Source: Pseudomonas viridiflava (GTDB lineage: Bacteria; Pseudomonadota; Gammaproteobacteria; Pseudomonadales; Pseudomonadaceae). From it: 48,964 nt of DNA. The notes below the pieces were generated by a model. That model made no database searches and was not told the origin of the DNA. It saw nothing but the letters and a program-made list of their open reading frames with translations. The first letter of the stretch is position 1. Each line of letters begins with the position of its first letter. The stretch spans positions 133,702-182,665 of the forward strand of contig NZ_LKEH01000048.1 in NCBI RefSeq assembly GCF_001642795.1, written 5' to 3'. The translations under genes and the position numbers were made by a program. Shown one piece after another: positions 8,952 to 15,318 of this stretch.

Positions 8952-8980
8952 TTGACAAGGTTTGGGCGTAAACGTATGTT
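8952..8980 (+). promoter_or_regulatory. Sigma70 promoter of first acyl-CoA dehydrogenase
   Basis: A perfect TTGACA (8952-8957) is separated by exactly 17 nt from TATGTT (8975-8980). This predicts a start near 8987 and a leader of about 100 nt. The predicted start falls inside the PsrA-type palindrome that follows directly. The rest of the 8758-9090 gap shows a weak G+C-rich hairpin (8778-8800) with no T-run and nothing gene-like. Confidence 0.75.
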
Positions 8981-8996
8981 TCAAACACCTGTTTGA
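8981..8996 (+). promoter_or_regulatory. PsrA-type operator
   Basis: TCAAACACCTGTTTGA is a perfect 7+2+7 palindrome that matches the published PsrA pattern (G/C)AAAC-N2-4-GTTT(G/C) as CAAAC-N4-GTTTG. PsrA is the TetR-type fatty-acid sensor of Pseudomonas; long-chain acyl ligands release it. The site begins directly after the -10 box and covers the predicted start, the classic position for a repressor. The match is seen in sequence; binding is inferred. Confidence 0.75.
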
Positions 8997-9023
8997 CCGT
9001 AAGGCATACGAGATTGTCTGATT

Positions 9024-9041
9024 CTGGAAGCATGCTTCCAG
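9024..9041. promoter_or_regulatory. Perfect 18-bp palindrome in leader
   Basis: CTGGAAGCATGCTTCCAG is fully self-complementary (9-bp arms, no spacer). It lies in the predicted leader of the acyl-CoA dehydrogenase mRNA, 50 nt before the ATG at 9091. It may be a second operator or an RNA or cruciform element; I do not recognise the factor. Confidence 0.45.
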
Positions 9042-9090
9042 TCACCGCCCGGTCATTCGTTCCAGGATTCATCAGCAGAGGTTAATCGCT

Positions 9091-10896
9091 ATGCCTGATT
9101 ACAAGGCCCCCTTGCGTGATATTCGTTTCGTTCGTGACGAACTGCTCGGCTACGAAGCGCACTATCAGAGTCTGCCAGCCTGCCAGGACGCTACCCCGGA
9201 CATGGTTGACGCCATTCTCGAGGAGGGCGCCAAGTTCTGTGAGCAGGTGCTGGCTCCGCTGAATCGGGTAGGCGATATCGAAGGCTGTACTTGGAGCGAA
9301 ACCGGCGTGAAGACGCCGACCGGTTTCAAGGAAGCGTACAAACAGTTCGTCGAAGGCGGCTGGCCGAGCCTGGCGCATGACGTCGAGCACGGCGGTCAGG
9401 GCCTGCCTGAATCGCTGGGTCTGGCAGTCAGCGAGATGGTCGGTGAAGCGAACTGGTCGTGGGGCATGTACCCAGGGCTGTCGCATGGTGCGATGAACAC
9501 GATCTCCGAACACGGTACGCCCGAGCAGCAAGAGGCGTATCTGACCAAACTGGTGTCTGGCGAATGGACCGGCACCATGTGCCTGACCGAGCCTCACTGC
9601 GGCACCGACCTTGGCATGCTGCGCACCAAGGCCGAGCCTCAGGCTGACGGTACCTACAAGGTTTCCGGCACCAAGATCTTCATTTCCGCTGGCGAGCACG
9701 ACATGGCCGATAACATCGTCCACATCGTGCTGGCCCGCCTGCCGGATGCTCCGGCTGGCACCAAAGGCATCTCGCTGTTCATCGTGCCCAAGTTCCTGTC
9801 GTCTGCCGATGGCGGCGTCGGTGAGCGCAACGCAGTGAACTGCGGCTCCATCGAACACAAGATGGGCATTCACGGCAACGCCACCTGTGTGATGAACTTC
9901 GACGGCGCGACCGGCTACCTGATCGGCCCGGCGAACAAAGGCCTGAACTGCATGTTCACCTTCATGAACACGGCGCGTCTGGGTACTGCATTGCAGGGTC
10001 TGGCTCACGCTGAGCTGGCGTTCCAGGGTGGCTTGAAATACGCCCGTGAGCGCCTGCAGATGCGTTCGTTGACCGGCCCCAAGGCACCTGAAAAAGCGGC
10101 TGACCCGATCATCGTTCACCCGGACGTGCGTCGCATGCTGCTGACCATGAAGACGTTCGCCGAAGGCACACGCGCCATGGTGTACTTCACGGCCAAGCAG
10201 GTCGACATCGTCAAGTACAGCGAAGATGCCGATCAGAAGAAAGCAGCCGATGCGCTGCTGGCCTTCATGACTCCGATCGCCAAGGCGTTCATGACTGAAG
10301 TGGGCTTCGAAGCCGCCAACCACGGCGTGCAGATCTACGGCGGCCACGGCTTCATCGCCGAGTGGGGCATGGAGCAGAACGTTCGCGACAGCCGTATTTC
10401 GATGCTGTACGAAGGCACCACCGGTATCCAGGCACTCGACCTGCTGGGCCGCAAGGTGCTGATGACCCAGGGCGAAGCGCTCAAGGGCTTTACCAAAATC
10501 GTGCACAAGTTCTGCCAGGCTAACGAAGGCAACGAGTCCGTTCAGGAATTCGTGGCTCCGCTGGCAGCGCTGAACAAGGAGTGGGGCGAACTGACCATGA
10601 AAGTGGGAATGGCCGCCATGAAGGACCGTGAAGAAGTCGGCGCTGCTTCGGTCGACTACGTGATGTATTCGGGCTACGCCTGCCTCGCCTACTTCTGGGC
10701 AGACATGGCGCGTCTGGCGGCCGAGAAGCTGGCAGCCGGTACGTCGGACGAGGCGTTCTACCGCGCCAAGATCCAGACCGCACGGTTCTACTTCCAGCGC
10801 ATCCTGCCGCGCACCCGCACTCACGTCGCCACCATGCTGTCCGGTGCTGGCAACCTGATGGAAATGAAAGAGGAAGATTTCGGCCTGGCTTACTGA
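9091..10896 (+). CDS. Large acyl-CoA dehydrogenase (FadE/DmdC type), first copy
   Basis: This 601-residue FAD-dependent acyl-CoA dehydrogenase has N-terminal, middle and C-terminal ACAD domains plus the extra C-terminal domain of the DmdC-like group. MCLTEPHCGTDLG and the GTKIFISAGEHD region form the FAD/substrate site. E441 in YEGTTGIQALDLLGRK is at the position of the catalytic base that takes the alpha proton. It should catalyse the first step of fatty acid beta-oxidation (acyl-CoA to trans-2-enoyl-CoA). The Pseudomonas aeruginosa genes at the equivalent place act on fatty acyl-CoAs, so database names such as phenylacyl-CoA or 3-methylmercaptopropionyl-CoA dehydrogenase are probably misleading. 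A strong promoter with a PsrA box lies upstream and a strong terminator downstream. Confidence 0.93.
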   Translation: MPDYKAPLRDIRFVRDELLGYEAHYQSLPACQDATPDMVDAILEEGAKFCEQVLAPLNRVGDIEGCTWSETGVKTPTGFKEAYKQFVEGGWPSLAHDVEHGGQGLPESLGLAVSEMVGEANWSWGMYPGLSHGAMNTISEHGTPEQQEAYLTKLVSGEWTGTMCLTEPHCGTDLGMLRTKAEPQADGTYKVSGTKIFISAGEHDMADNIVHIVLARLPDAPAGTKGISLFIVPKFLSSADGGVGERNAVNCGSIEHKMGIHGNATCVMNFDGATGYLIGPANKGLNCMFTFMNTARLGTALQGLAHAELAFQGGLKYARERLQMRSLTGPKAPEKAADPIIVHPDVRRMLLTMKTFAEGTRAMVYFTAKQVDIVKYSEDADQKKAADALLAFMTPIAKAFMTEVGFEAANHGVQIYGGHGFIAEWGMEQNVRDSRISMLYEGTTGIQALDLLGRKVLMTQGEALKGFTKIVHKFCQANEGNESVQEFVAPLAALNKEWGELTMKVGMAAMKDREEVGAASVDYVMYSGYACLAYFWADMARLAAEKLAAGTSDEAFYRAKIQTARFYFQRILPRTRTHVATMLSGAGNLMEMKEEDFGLAY

Positions 10897-10916
10897 GTCC
10901 GGTCCGAGTCACCCAG

Positions 10917-10948
10917 GCCGCCTGATCGCTGATCAGGCGGCTTTTTTT
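10917..10948 (+). terminator. Rho-independent terminator
   Basis: An uninterrupted 11-bp stem (GCCGCCTGATC with its complement, 10917-10927 and 10931-10941) with loop GCT is followed by seven T residues. It lies 20 nt after the stop of the acyl-CoA dehydrogenase and marks a single-gene transcript. Confidence 0.93.
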
Positions 10949-10959
10949 GGTCCCGGATT

Positions 10960-11117
10960 TGATCGTGCCCATGACACTCTGCGTCACATTGAGAGCGGAC
11001 GCGGAGCGTCCTGGGAGGCGTTACCACGCAGAGCGTGGGAACGATCATGCTCTCGGTATTGATCGTGCCCATGCTCCGCGTGGGTATGTAGCCCGGGACG
11101 CTCCGCGTCCCAAATGG
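10960..11117. repeat. Mosaic palindromic repeat, two modules
   Basis: This stretch fills much of the 413-bp gap between the terminator and the diguanylate cyclase. The first module (about 10973-11050) runs GACACTCTGCGTCA, then GGACGCGGAGCGTCC, then CACGCAGAGCGTGGGAACGA. The second (about 11061-11117) runs TGATCGTGCCCATGC, then GGGACGCTCCGCGTCCC, then AAATGG. Both are nearly repeated at 23.06-23.27 kb, and the first again at 44.72-44.80 kb. GGACGC-GGA-GCGTCC is itself a hairpin. The remaining 190 bp (11118-11309) should hold the promoter of the next gene but shows no clear motif. Confidence 0.75.
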
Positions 11118-11309
11118 TCGGGTCACAGGGATTTCAGCGTGTACACCTGGGCATGGAGCGTGACGAACGATCAGACGCCGCCTGTCTGCGATCACTCAGC
11201 GTTGTATGGCTATTCACCATCAATCGATAAACCTTTTCCGTCTCCTGCCGTTACAGATTCAGTCACTGTTCAATCCTGCTGAATGCATTGTTTTCAGGAT
11301 GAAGGCACA

Positions 11310-12659
11310 ATGCTACCAATTCGGGTGATTACTCGGATTCCGGCGAGGAGACAGCCTCTTTTGTTACGTCCATCTGCTGCGCGACTGAGTCATTTTCTGC
11401 CGTCACTGGCATTGTTGGTGGCGGGGCTGGCGGCTGCGTATGTCAAAGACCTGAACGTGTTCTTCGCCTCGCTGTTCAACGTGCTGCCGACTCTCGTGCT
11501 GCTGTTGGGCGGTGCCTACTGTGGTGTCTATCGGCGTCAGCGCGAGCTGTTTCTGATGATCACCGTGTACATCGCCTATTACCTGCTGGACACCCAGACC
11601 GACTATTACCGCGACTTCGGCAAGGTGCGCGAAGACGCTGCGGTGATCTTTCATCTGGTCTGCCTGCTGCTGCCTGTGCTCTACGGGCTTTATGCCGCGT
11701 GGGAAGAGCGCACGCATCTGTTTCAGGATCTGGTCGCACGGCTTGCGGTGCTGCTGGCCGTGGGCAGCGTCGCGCTGGGGCTCGAGCAGAGTTACCCGAT
11801 GGCGTTGCAGACCTGGCTTGCCGACATTCGCTGGCCTGCACTGCACGGCGCGTGGATGAGCCTGATCCAGCTGTCGTATGCGATGTTTTTGATCTCGTTC
11901 GCCGTATTGCTCTGGCAGTACCTGGAAAAACCCAGGCCGTTGCACGCGGCGCAACTCGTCGGTCTGCTGGGTCTGTTCTGGGCGTTGCCCAAGACCTTCA
12001 TTCTGCCGTTCACGCTGAATATTCTGTGCAGCCAGGTGATGCTGATGATCGCCGCGGCCGTTGCTCATGAGGCCTATCAGATGGCCTTCCGCGACGAACT
12101 GACCGGCTTGCCCGGACGTCGTGCGCTGAACGAACGCATGCAGCGTCTGGGGCGCAATTACGTACTGGCGATGAGCGATGTCGACCACTTCAAGAAATTC
12201 AACGACACCCACGGTCACGACGTCGGTGATCAGGTGCTGCGTCTGGTGGCCAGTAAGCTGTCGAAAATCACCAATGGCGGTGGCAAGGCATATCGCTATG
12301 GCGGTGAAGAGTTCGCCATCGTGTTTGCGGCCAAGAGCATCGACGAATGCCTGCCGCATCTGGAGGCGATTCGCGAGTCGATTGCCAGCTACGAAATCCA
12401 GCTGCGCAACAAGGACAGTCGGCCACAGGACGACCAGCAAGGTCGTCAACGCCGAGGTGGCGCGCACACCGGCACCGTGTCGGTCACTGTCAGCATCGGT
12501 GTGGCCGAGCGTCAGCCGGAACATCGCACGCCTGAAGAAGTGCTCAAGGCTGCCGACCAGGCGCTCTACGCCGCCAAGGGCGCCGGGCGCAATTGTGTGA
12601 TTTCTCACCAGCAGCAGAGCCGGCGCGGAGCCGTGCGAACCACCGAAGCGGCGACCTGA
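11310..12659 (+). CDS. Membrane-bound diguanylate cyclase
   Basis: This 449-residue protein makes cyclic di-GMP from two GTP. The N-terminal half is hydrophobic with about six membrane segments (from SHFLPSLALLVAGLAAAYV to a segment around LNILCSQVMLMIAAAV) and no recognised periplasmic sensor domain. The C-terminal GGDEF domain begins DELTGLPGRRALNERM; the active loop is GGEEF at residues 331-335 and the metal/GTP part is AMSDVDHFKKFNDTHGHDVGD. The usual inhibitory RxxD just before the loop is missing (the sequence there is GGGKAYRY), so product inhibition may be weak. A basic, Gln/Arg-rich insertion (KDSRPQDDQQGRQRRGG) lies in the domain. I chose the internal ATG at 11310. It stands between two acyl-CoA dehydrogenases. 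Confidence 0.92.
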   Translation: MLPIRVITRIPARRQPLLLRPSAARLSHFLPSLALLVAGLAAAYVKDLNVFFASLFNVLPTLVLLLGGAYCGVYRRQRELFLMITVYIAYYLLDTQTDYYRDFGKVREDAAVIFHLVCLLLPVLYGLYAAWEERTHLFQDLVARLAVLLAVGSVALGLEQSYPMALQTWLADIRWPALHGAWMSLIQLSYAMFLISFAVLLWQYLEKPRPLHAAQLVGLLGLFWALPKTFILPFTLNILCSQVMLMIAAAVAHEAYQMAFRDELTGLPGRRALNERMQRLGRNYVLAMSDVDHFKKFNDTHGHDVGDQVLRLVASKLSKITNGGGKAYRYGGEEFAIVFAAKSIDECLPHLEAIRESIASYEIQLRNKDSRPQDDQQGRQRRGGAHTGTVSVTVSIGVAERQPEHRTPEEVLKAADQALYAAKGAGRNCVISHQQQSRRGAVRTTEAAT

Positions 12660-12670
12660 TAAAACGTTTC

Positions 12671-12702
12671 TGACCAGTGACCTGTTATGACCTAATGGTC
12701 AC
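12671..12702. promoter_or_regulatory. Cluster of TGACC/GGTCA half-sites
   Basis: TGACC occurs at 12671, 12678 and 12688, and GGTCA at 12697-12701; the last two form TGACC-TAAT-GGTCA. The cluster starts 12 nt after the diguanylate cyclase stop and about 130 nt before the second acyl-CoA dehydrogenase. It could be an operator for that gene. No PsrA-type site like the one at 8981 is present here. Confidence 0.3.
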
Positions 12703-12827
12703 GACACGACCCTATGTGTCTGAAATGTTGTTCGGGTAGACTCGTGTCTATCGACGGCTGATCCGTGTTCCCGACCGCAACGAATCAGCATTTACAGGTC
12801 TCTCGCTCCGTTTTCACGAGGTTTGCC

Positions 12828-14606
12828 ATGGCTGATTACAAAGCGCCGCTGCGCGATATGCGCTTCGTCCTCAATGAAGTGTTCGAGGTTTCCAAACGCT
12901 GGGCCCAATTGCCGGCGCTGGCTGAAACGGTCGATGCCGAGACAGTCGATGCCATTCTTGAAGAAGCAGGCAAGGTCACCAGCAAGACCATCGCGCCACT
13001 GAGCCGCAAGGGTGACGAGGAAGGCTGTCACTGGAAAGACACCGTCGTGACCACGCCAGCGGGTTTCCCTGAAGCCTATCGCACCTATGCCGAAGGCGGC
13101 TGGGTCGGCGTTGGTGGCAATCCTGATTTCGGCGGCATGGGCATGCCCAAGGTGGTCTCGGCTCAGGTCGAGGAGATGCTCAATTCCGCCAGTCTGGCAT
13201 TCGGTCTGTACCCCATGCTGACGTCGGGTGCCTGCGTGTCGATCAACACCCATGCCACCGAAGAGTTGAAAGCCAAATTCCTGCCGAACATGTATTCGGG
13301 CGTCTGGTGCGGTTCGATGTGCCTGACCGAAGCCCACGCCGGTACTGACCTGGGCATCATCCGCACCAGGGCCGAGCCGCAGACCGACGGCGCCTACAAG
13401 ATCACCGGCAGCAAGATTTTCATCACCGGCGGTGAGCATGACCTGACCGAGAACATCATTCATCTCGTTCTCGCCAAGCTGCCGGACGCACCAGCAGGCC
13501 CGAAAGGCATTTCGCTGTTTCTCGTGCCCAAGTTCATGGTCGGCGACGACGGCAGTGTCGGCGCGCGCAACACCGTGAGCTGTGGCTCCATCGAGCACAA
13601 GATGGGTATTCAGGCTTCGGCCACGTGCGTGATGAACTTCGATGACGCGGTCGGCTACCTGATCGGCGAGCCTAACAAGGGGCTGGCGGCGATGTTCACC
13701 ATGATGAACTACGAACGTCTGGGTGTCGGCATTCAGGGGCTGGCGTCGGGCGTGCGCTCGTACCAGAACGCGGTTGAATACGCCCTCGACCGCCTGCAAA
13801 GCCGTGCGCCGACCGGTGCGCAGAACAAGGAAAAGGCCGCTGATCCGATCATCGTCCATCCTGACGTGCGGCGCATGCTGCTGACCATGAAGGCATTCAA
13901 CGAAGGCGGCCGTGCGTTTTCCAGCTACGTCGCCCTGCAACTGGATATCGCCAAGTTCAGCGAAGACGACACGGATCGCAAGCGCGCCGATGACCTGGTT
14001 GCCCTGTTGACCCCGGTCGCCAAGGCATTTCTCAGCGATGTCGGCCTGGAGACCACCGTGCATGGCCAGCAGATATTCGGCGGTCATGGCTACATTCGTG
14101 AGTGGGGCCAGGAACAACTGGTTCGTGACGTGCGCATTACCCAGATTTATGAAGGCACCAATGGTATTCAGGCGCTGGACCTGGTCGGCCGCAAGATCGT
14201 CGGTTCCGGTGGCGCGTTCTACCAGTTGTTTTCGGATGAGGTGCGTGAGTTCATCGCCGCTTCGGACAGTTCGCTTGGCGAGTTCACCCGTCCTCTGGCA
14301 TCAGCCTTGGACATGCTGGACGAGCTGACCAACTGGGTGCTGGACCGTTCGCGCAGCAACCCCAATGAGATCGGTGCGGCTTCTGTGGAGTATCTGCATC
14401 TGTTCGGTTACACAGCGTACGCCTACATGTGGGCGATGATGGCCAAGGCCGCCGTGGGCAAGGAAGCGCAGGAAGACTTCTATGCCAGCAAGCTGGGTAC
14501 GGCGCGTTTCTACTTCGCCCGCCTGCTGCCGCGCATCCATTCGTTGAACGCATCGGTGCGTGCGGGTAGCGAGTCGTTGTTCCTGCTGGACGCCGAACAG
14601 TTTTGA
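12828..14606 (+). CDS. Large acyl-CoA dehydrogenase (FadE/DmdC type), second copy
   Basis: This 592-residue paralogue of the gene at 9091 starts with nearly the same peptide (MADYKAPLRDMRFV versus MPDYKAPLRDIRFV) and shares the whole domain order. The FAD/substrate segment is MCLTEAHAGTDLG and the catalytic glutamate is E442 in YEGTNGIQALDLVGRK. It should also oxidise acyl-CoA in beta-oxidation, probably with another chain-length preference; in Pseudomonas aeruginosa the two copies are reported to differ in this way. The ATG at 12828 is chosen by match to the paralogue; an upstream ATG at 12765 adds an unlike leader. rsmY follows directly. Confidence 0.93.
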   Translation: MADYKAPLRDMRFVLNEVFEVSKRWAQLPALAETVDAETVDAILEEAGKVTSKTIAPLSRKGDEEGCHWKDTVVTTPAGFPEAYRTYAEGGWVGVGGNPDFGGMGMPKVVSAQVEEMLNSASLAFGLYPMLTSGACVSINTHATEELKAKFLPNMYSGVWCGSMCLTEAHAGTDLGIIRTRAEPQTDGAYKITGSKIFITGGEHDLTENIIHLVLAKLPDAPAGPKGISLFLVPKFMVGDDGSVGARNTVSCGSIEHKMGIQASATCVMNFDDAVGYLIGEPNKGLAAMFTMMNYERLGVGIQGLASGVRSYQNAVEYALDRLQSRAPTGAQNKEKAADPIIVHPDVRRMLLTMKAFNEGGRAFSSYVALQLDIAKFSEDDTDRKRADDLVALLTPVAKAFLSDVGLETTVHGQQIFGGHGYIREWGQEQLVRDVRITQIYEGTNGIQALDLVGRKIVGSGGAFYQLFSDEVREFIAASDSSLGEFTRPLASALDMLDELTNWVLDRSRSNPNEIGAASVEYLHLFGYTAYAYMWAMMAKAAVGKEAQEDFYASKLGTARFYFARLLPRIHSLNASVRAGSESLFLLDAEQF

Positions 14607-14619
14607 AACAGTAGCAGCG

Positions 14620-14637
14620 TGTAAGCATTTGCTTACA
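14620..14637 (+). promoter_or_regulatory. GacA upstream activating sequence
   Basis: TGTAAGCATTTGCTTACA matches the GacA box TGTAAG-N6-CTTACA perfectly. It begins 14 nt after the acyl-CoA dehydrogenase stop and is centred about 66 nt before the predicted start of the RNA at 14695, the usual distance for rsm genes. It has no T-run and so is not a terminator. Confidence 0.92.
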
Positions 14638-14694
14638 CGTCGTGCTGCCATTTGGCCTCTTCCTTTAATTCGGATCCAAAGTTACTCTAAATCC

Positions 14695-14820
14695 ATGGAC
14701 GTAGCGCAGGATGCGCAATCAAACATAACAGGGACACGTAGGGAAGCCTGCCAGGATGGTGGGACGAAAGGGATGTCAGGGAAACAGTCTGGAAAACCTC
14801 GCTTCGGCGGGGTTTTCTTT
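14695..14820 (+). ncRNA. rsmY: RsmY small RNA
   Basis: RsmY-type RNAs soak up the translational repressor RsmA/CsrA; their transcription is switched on by the GacS/GacA two-component system. The predicted RNA is about 126 nt. It holds nine GGA motifs (near 14697, 14709, 14732, 14742, 14754, 14762, 14771, 14780 and 14791), most in the A(N)GGA context RsmA prefers. It ends in a terminator with an AAAACCUCGC stem, UUCG loop and UUUU tail (14793-14820). TACTCT (14683-14688) is a likely -10 box. The perfect GacA box upstream, the motif density and the terminator together make this call strong; RsmY rather than RsmX or RsmZ rests on overall sequence resemblance and is less certain. A 105-codon open frame across it is spurious. 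Confidence 0.9.
14793..14820 (+). terminator. rsmY terminator
   Basis: The stem AAAACCTCGC pairs with GCGGGGTTTT (one G-T pair) across a TTCG tetraloop, then CTTT. It is the 3' end of the RsmY RNA. Confidence 0.9.
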
Positions 14821-14885
14821 GTGCGCGTGTTTTATATCCCCCGCCCAGTGTCAAGGTTGATCGGTCCTGCTTGGTAACGCCGCCC

Positions 14886-14966
14886 AGGACGCTCCGCGTC
14901 TGCGCTTGAATGTGATGCAGAGCGTCACGAAATACGTGCCCACGCGCAGCGATGGTCACGATCAGT
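14886..14966. repeat. Mosaic palindromic repeat
   Basis: This is a single copy of the family: GGACGCTCCGCGTC, then GATGCAGAGCGTCA, then GTGCCCACGC and GGTCACGATCAG, i.e. modules in a different order from the copies at 10.96 and 44.7 kb. It lies between rsmY and the Pmp3-like gene. The rest of that gap (14967-15103) shows only the AGGAG ribosome site of the next gene. Confidence 0.6.
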
Positions 14967-15103
14967 GTCAGGTTCTCTCGCCGTTCACCCAACGATTTAT
15001 GCCGAAGAATGCTGGCGTCGTGCCAGAGCGGGTTGAACCCTCATCGATGCCCAGGGTCGATTAGCTGTATGGCCAATCAGAGCCAATCACTCAGGAGCTT
15101 TCC

Positions 15104-15265
15104 ATGGACATCATTCGTATCATCTTCGCCATTCTGCTGCCCCCGGTGGGCGTGTTCATGCAAGTGGGTCTGGGCGGCGCTTTCTGGCTGAATATCCTGC
15201 TGACCCTGTTCGGCTACATCCCGGGCATCATCCACGCGATCTACATCATCGTTTCGCGTAAGTAA
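15104..15265 (+). CDS. Small YqaE/Pmp3-family membrane protein
   Basis: A 53-residue hydrophobic protein that starts MDIIRIIFAILLPPVGVFMQVG and ends IYIIVSRK. The LLPPxGV turn between two membrane helices and the FGYIPGIIHAIYI second helix are the signature of the Pmp3/YqaE (UPF0057) family. Members are small inner-membrane proteins linked to stress and membrane potential in yeast and plants; the bacterial role is poorly known. AGGAG at 15093-15097 gives a good start. It stands alone, converging on pqqH with 51 bp between the stops. Confidence 0.92.
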   Translation: MDIIRIIFAILLPPVGVFMQVGLGGAFWLNILLTLFGYIPGIIHAIYIIVSRK

Positions 15266-15293
15266 GCAGTCAGCGCTTAAAGGTGCTGCGGTT

Positions 15294-15318
15294 GATCGTT
15301 CCCGGCGCGGGAGCGATC
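15294..15318. repeat. Hairpin between convergent genes
   Basis: GATCGTTCCCG and CGGGAGCGATC form an 11-bp stem (one G-T pair) with loop GCG. It resembles a minimal unit of the mosaic palindrome family and overlaps the pqqH stop codon. It may help end transcription from both sides although there is no T-run. Confidence 0.5.

Noticed and set aside
9082..10824. 580-codon antisense frame over the first acyl-CoA dehydrogenase
   Set aside because: Low-complexity, His/Gln/Arg-rich product typical of antisense of G+C-rich codons; the sense strand has full family conservation.
14619..14638. Hairpin after the second acyl-CoA dehydrogenase as a terminator
   Set aside because: No T-run follows, and the 18-bp core is an exact GacA box at the right distance from rsmY.
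14560..14877. 105-codon plus-strand frame
   Set aside because: It begins inside the acyl-CoA dehydrogenase and reads through the GacA box, rsmY and its terminator, which explain the sequence better.
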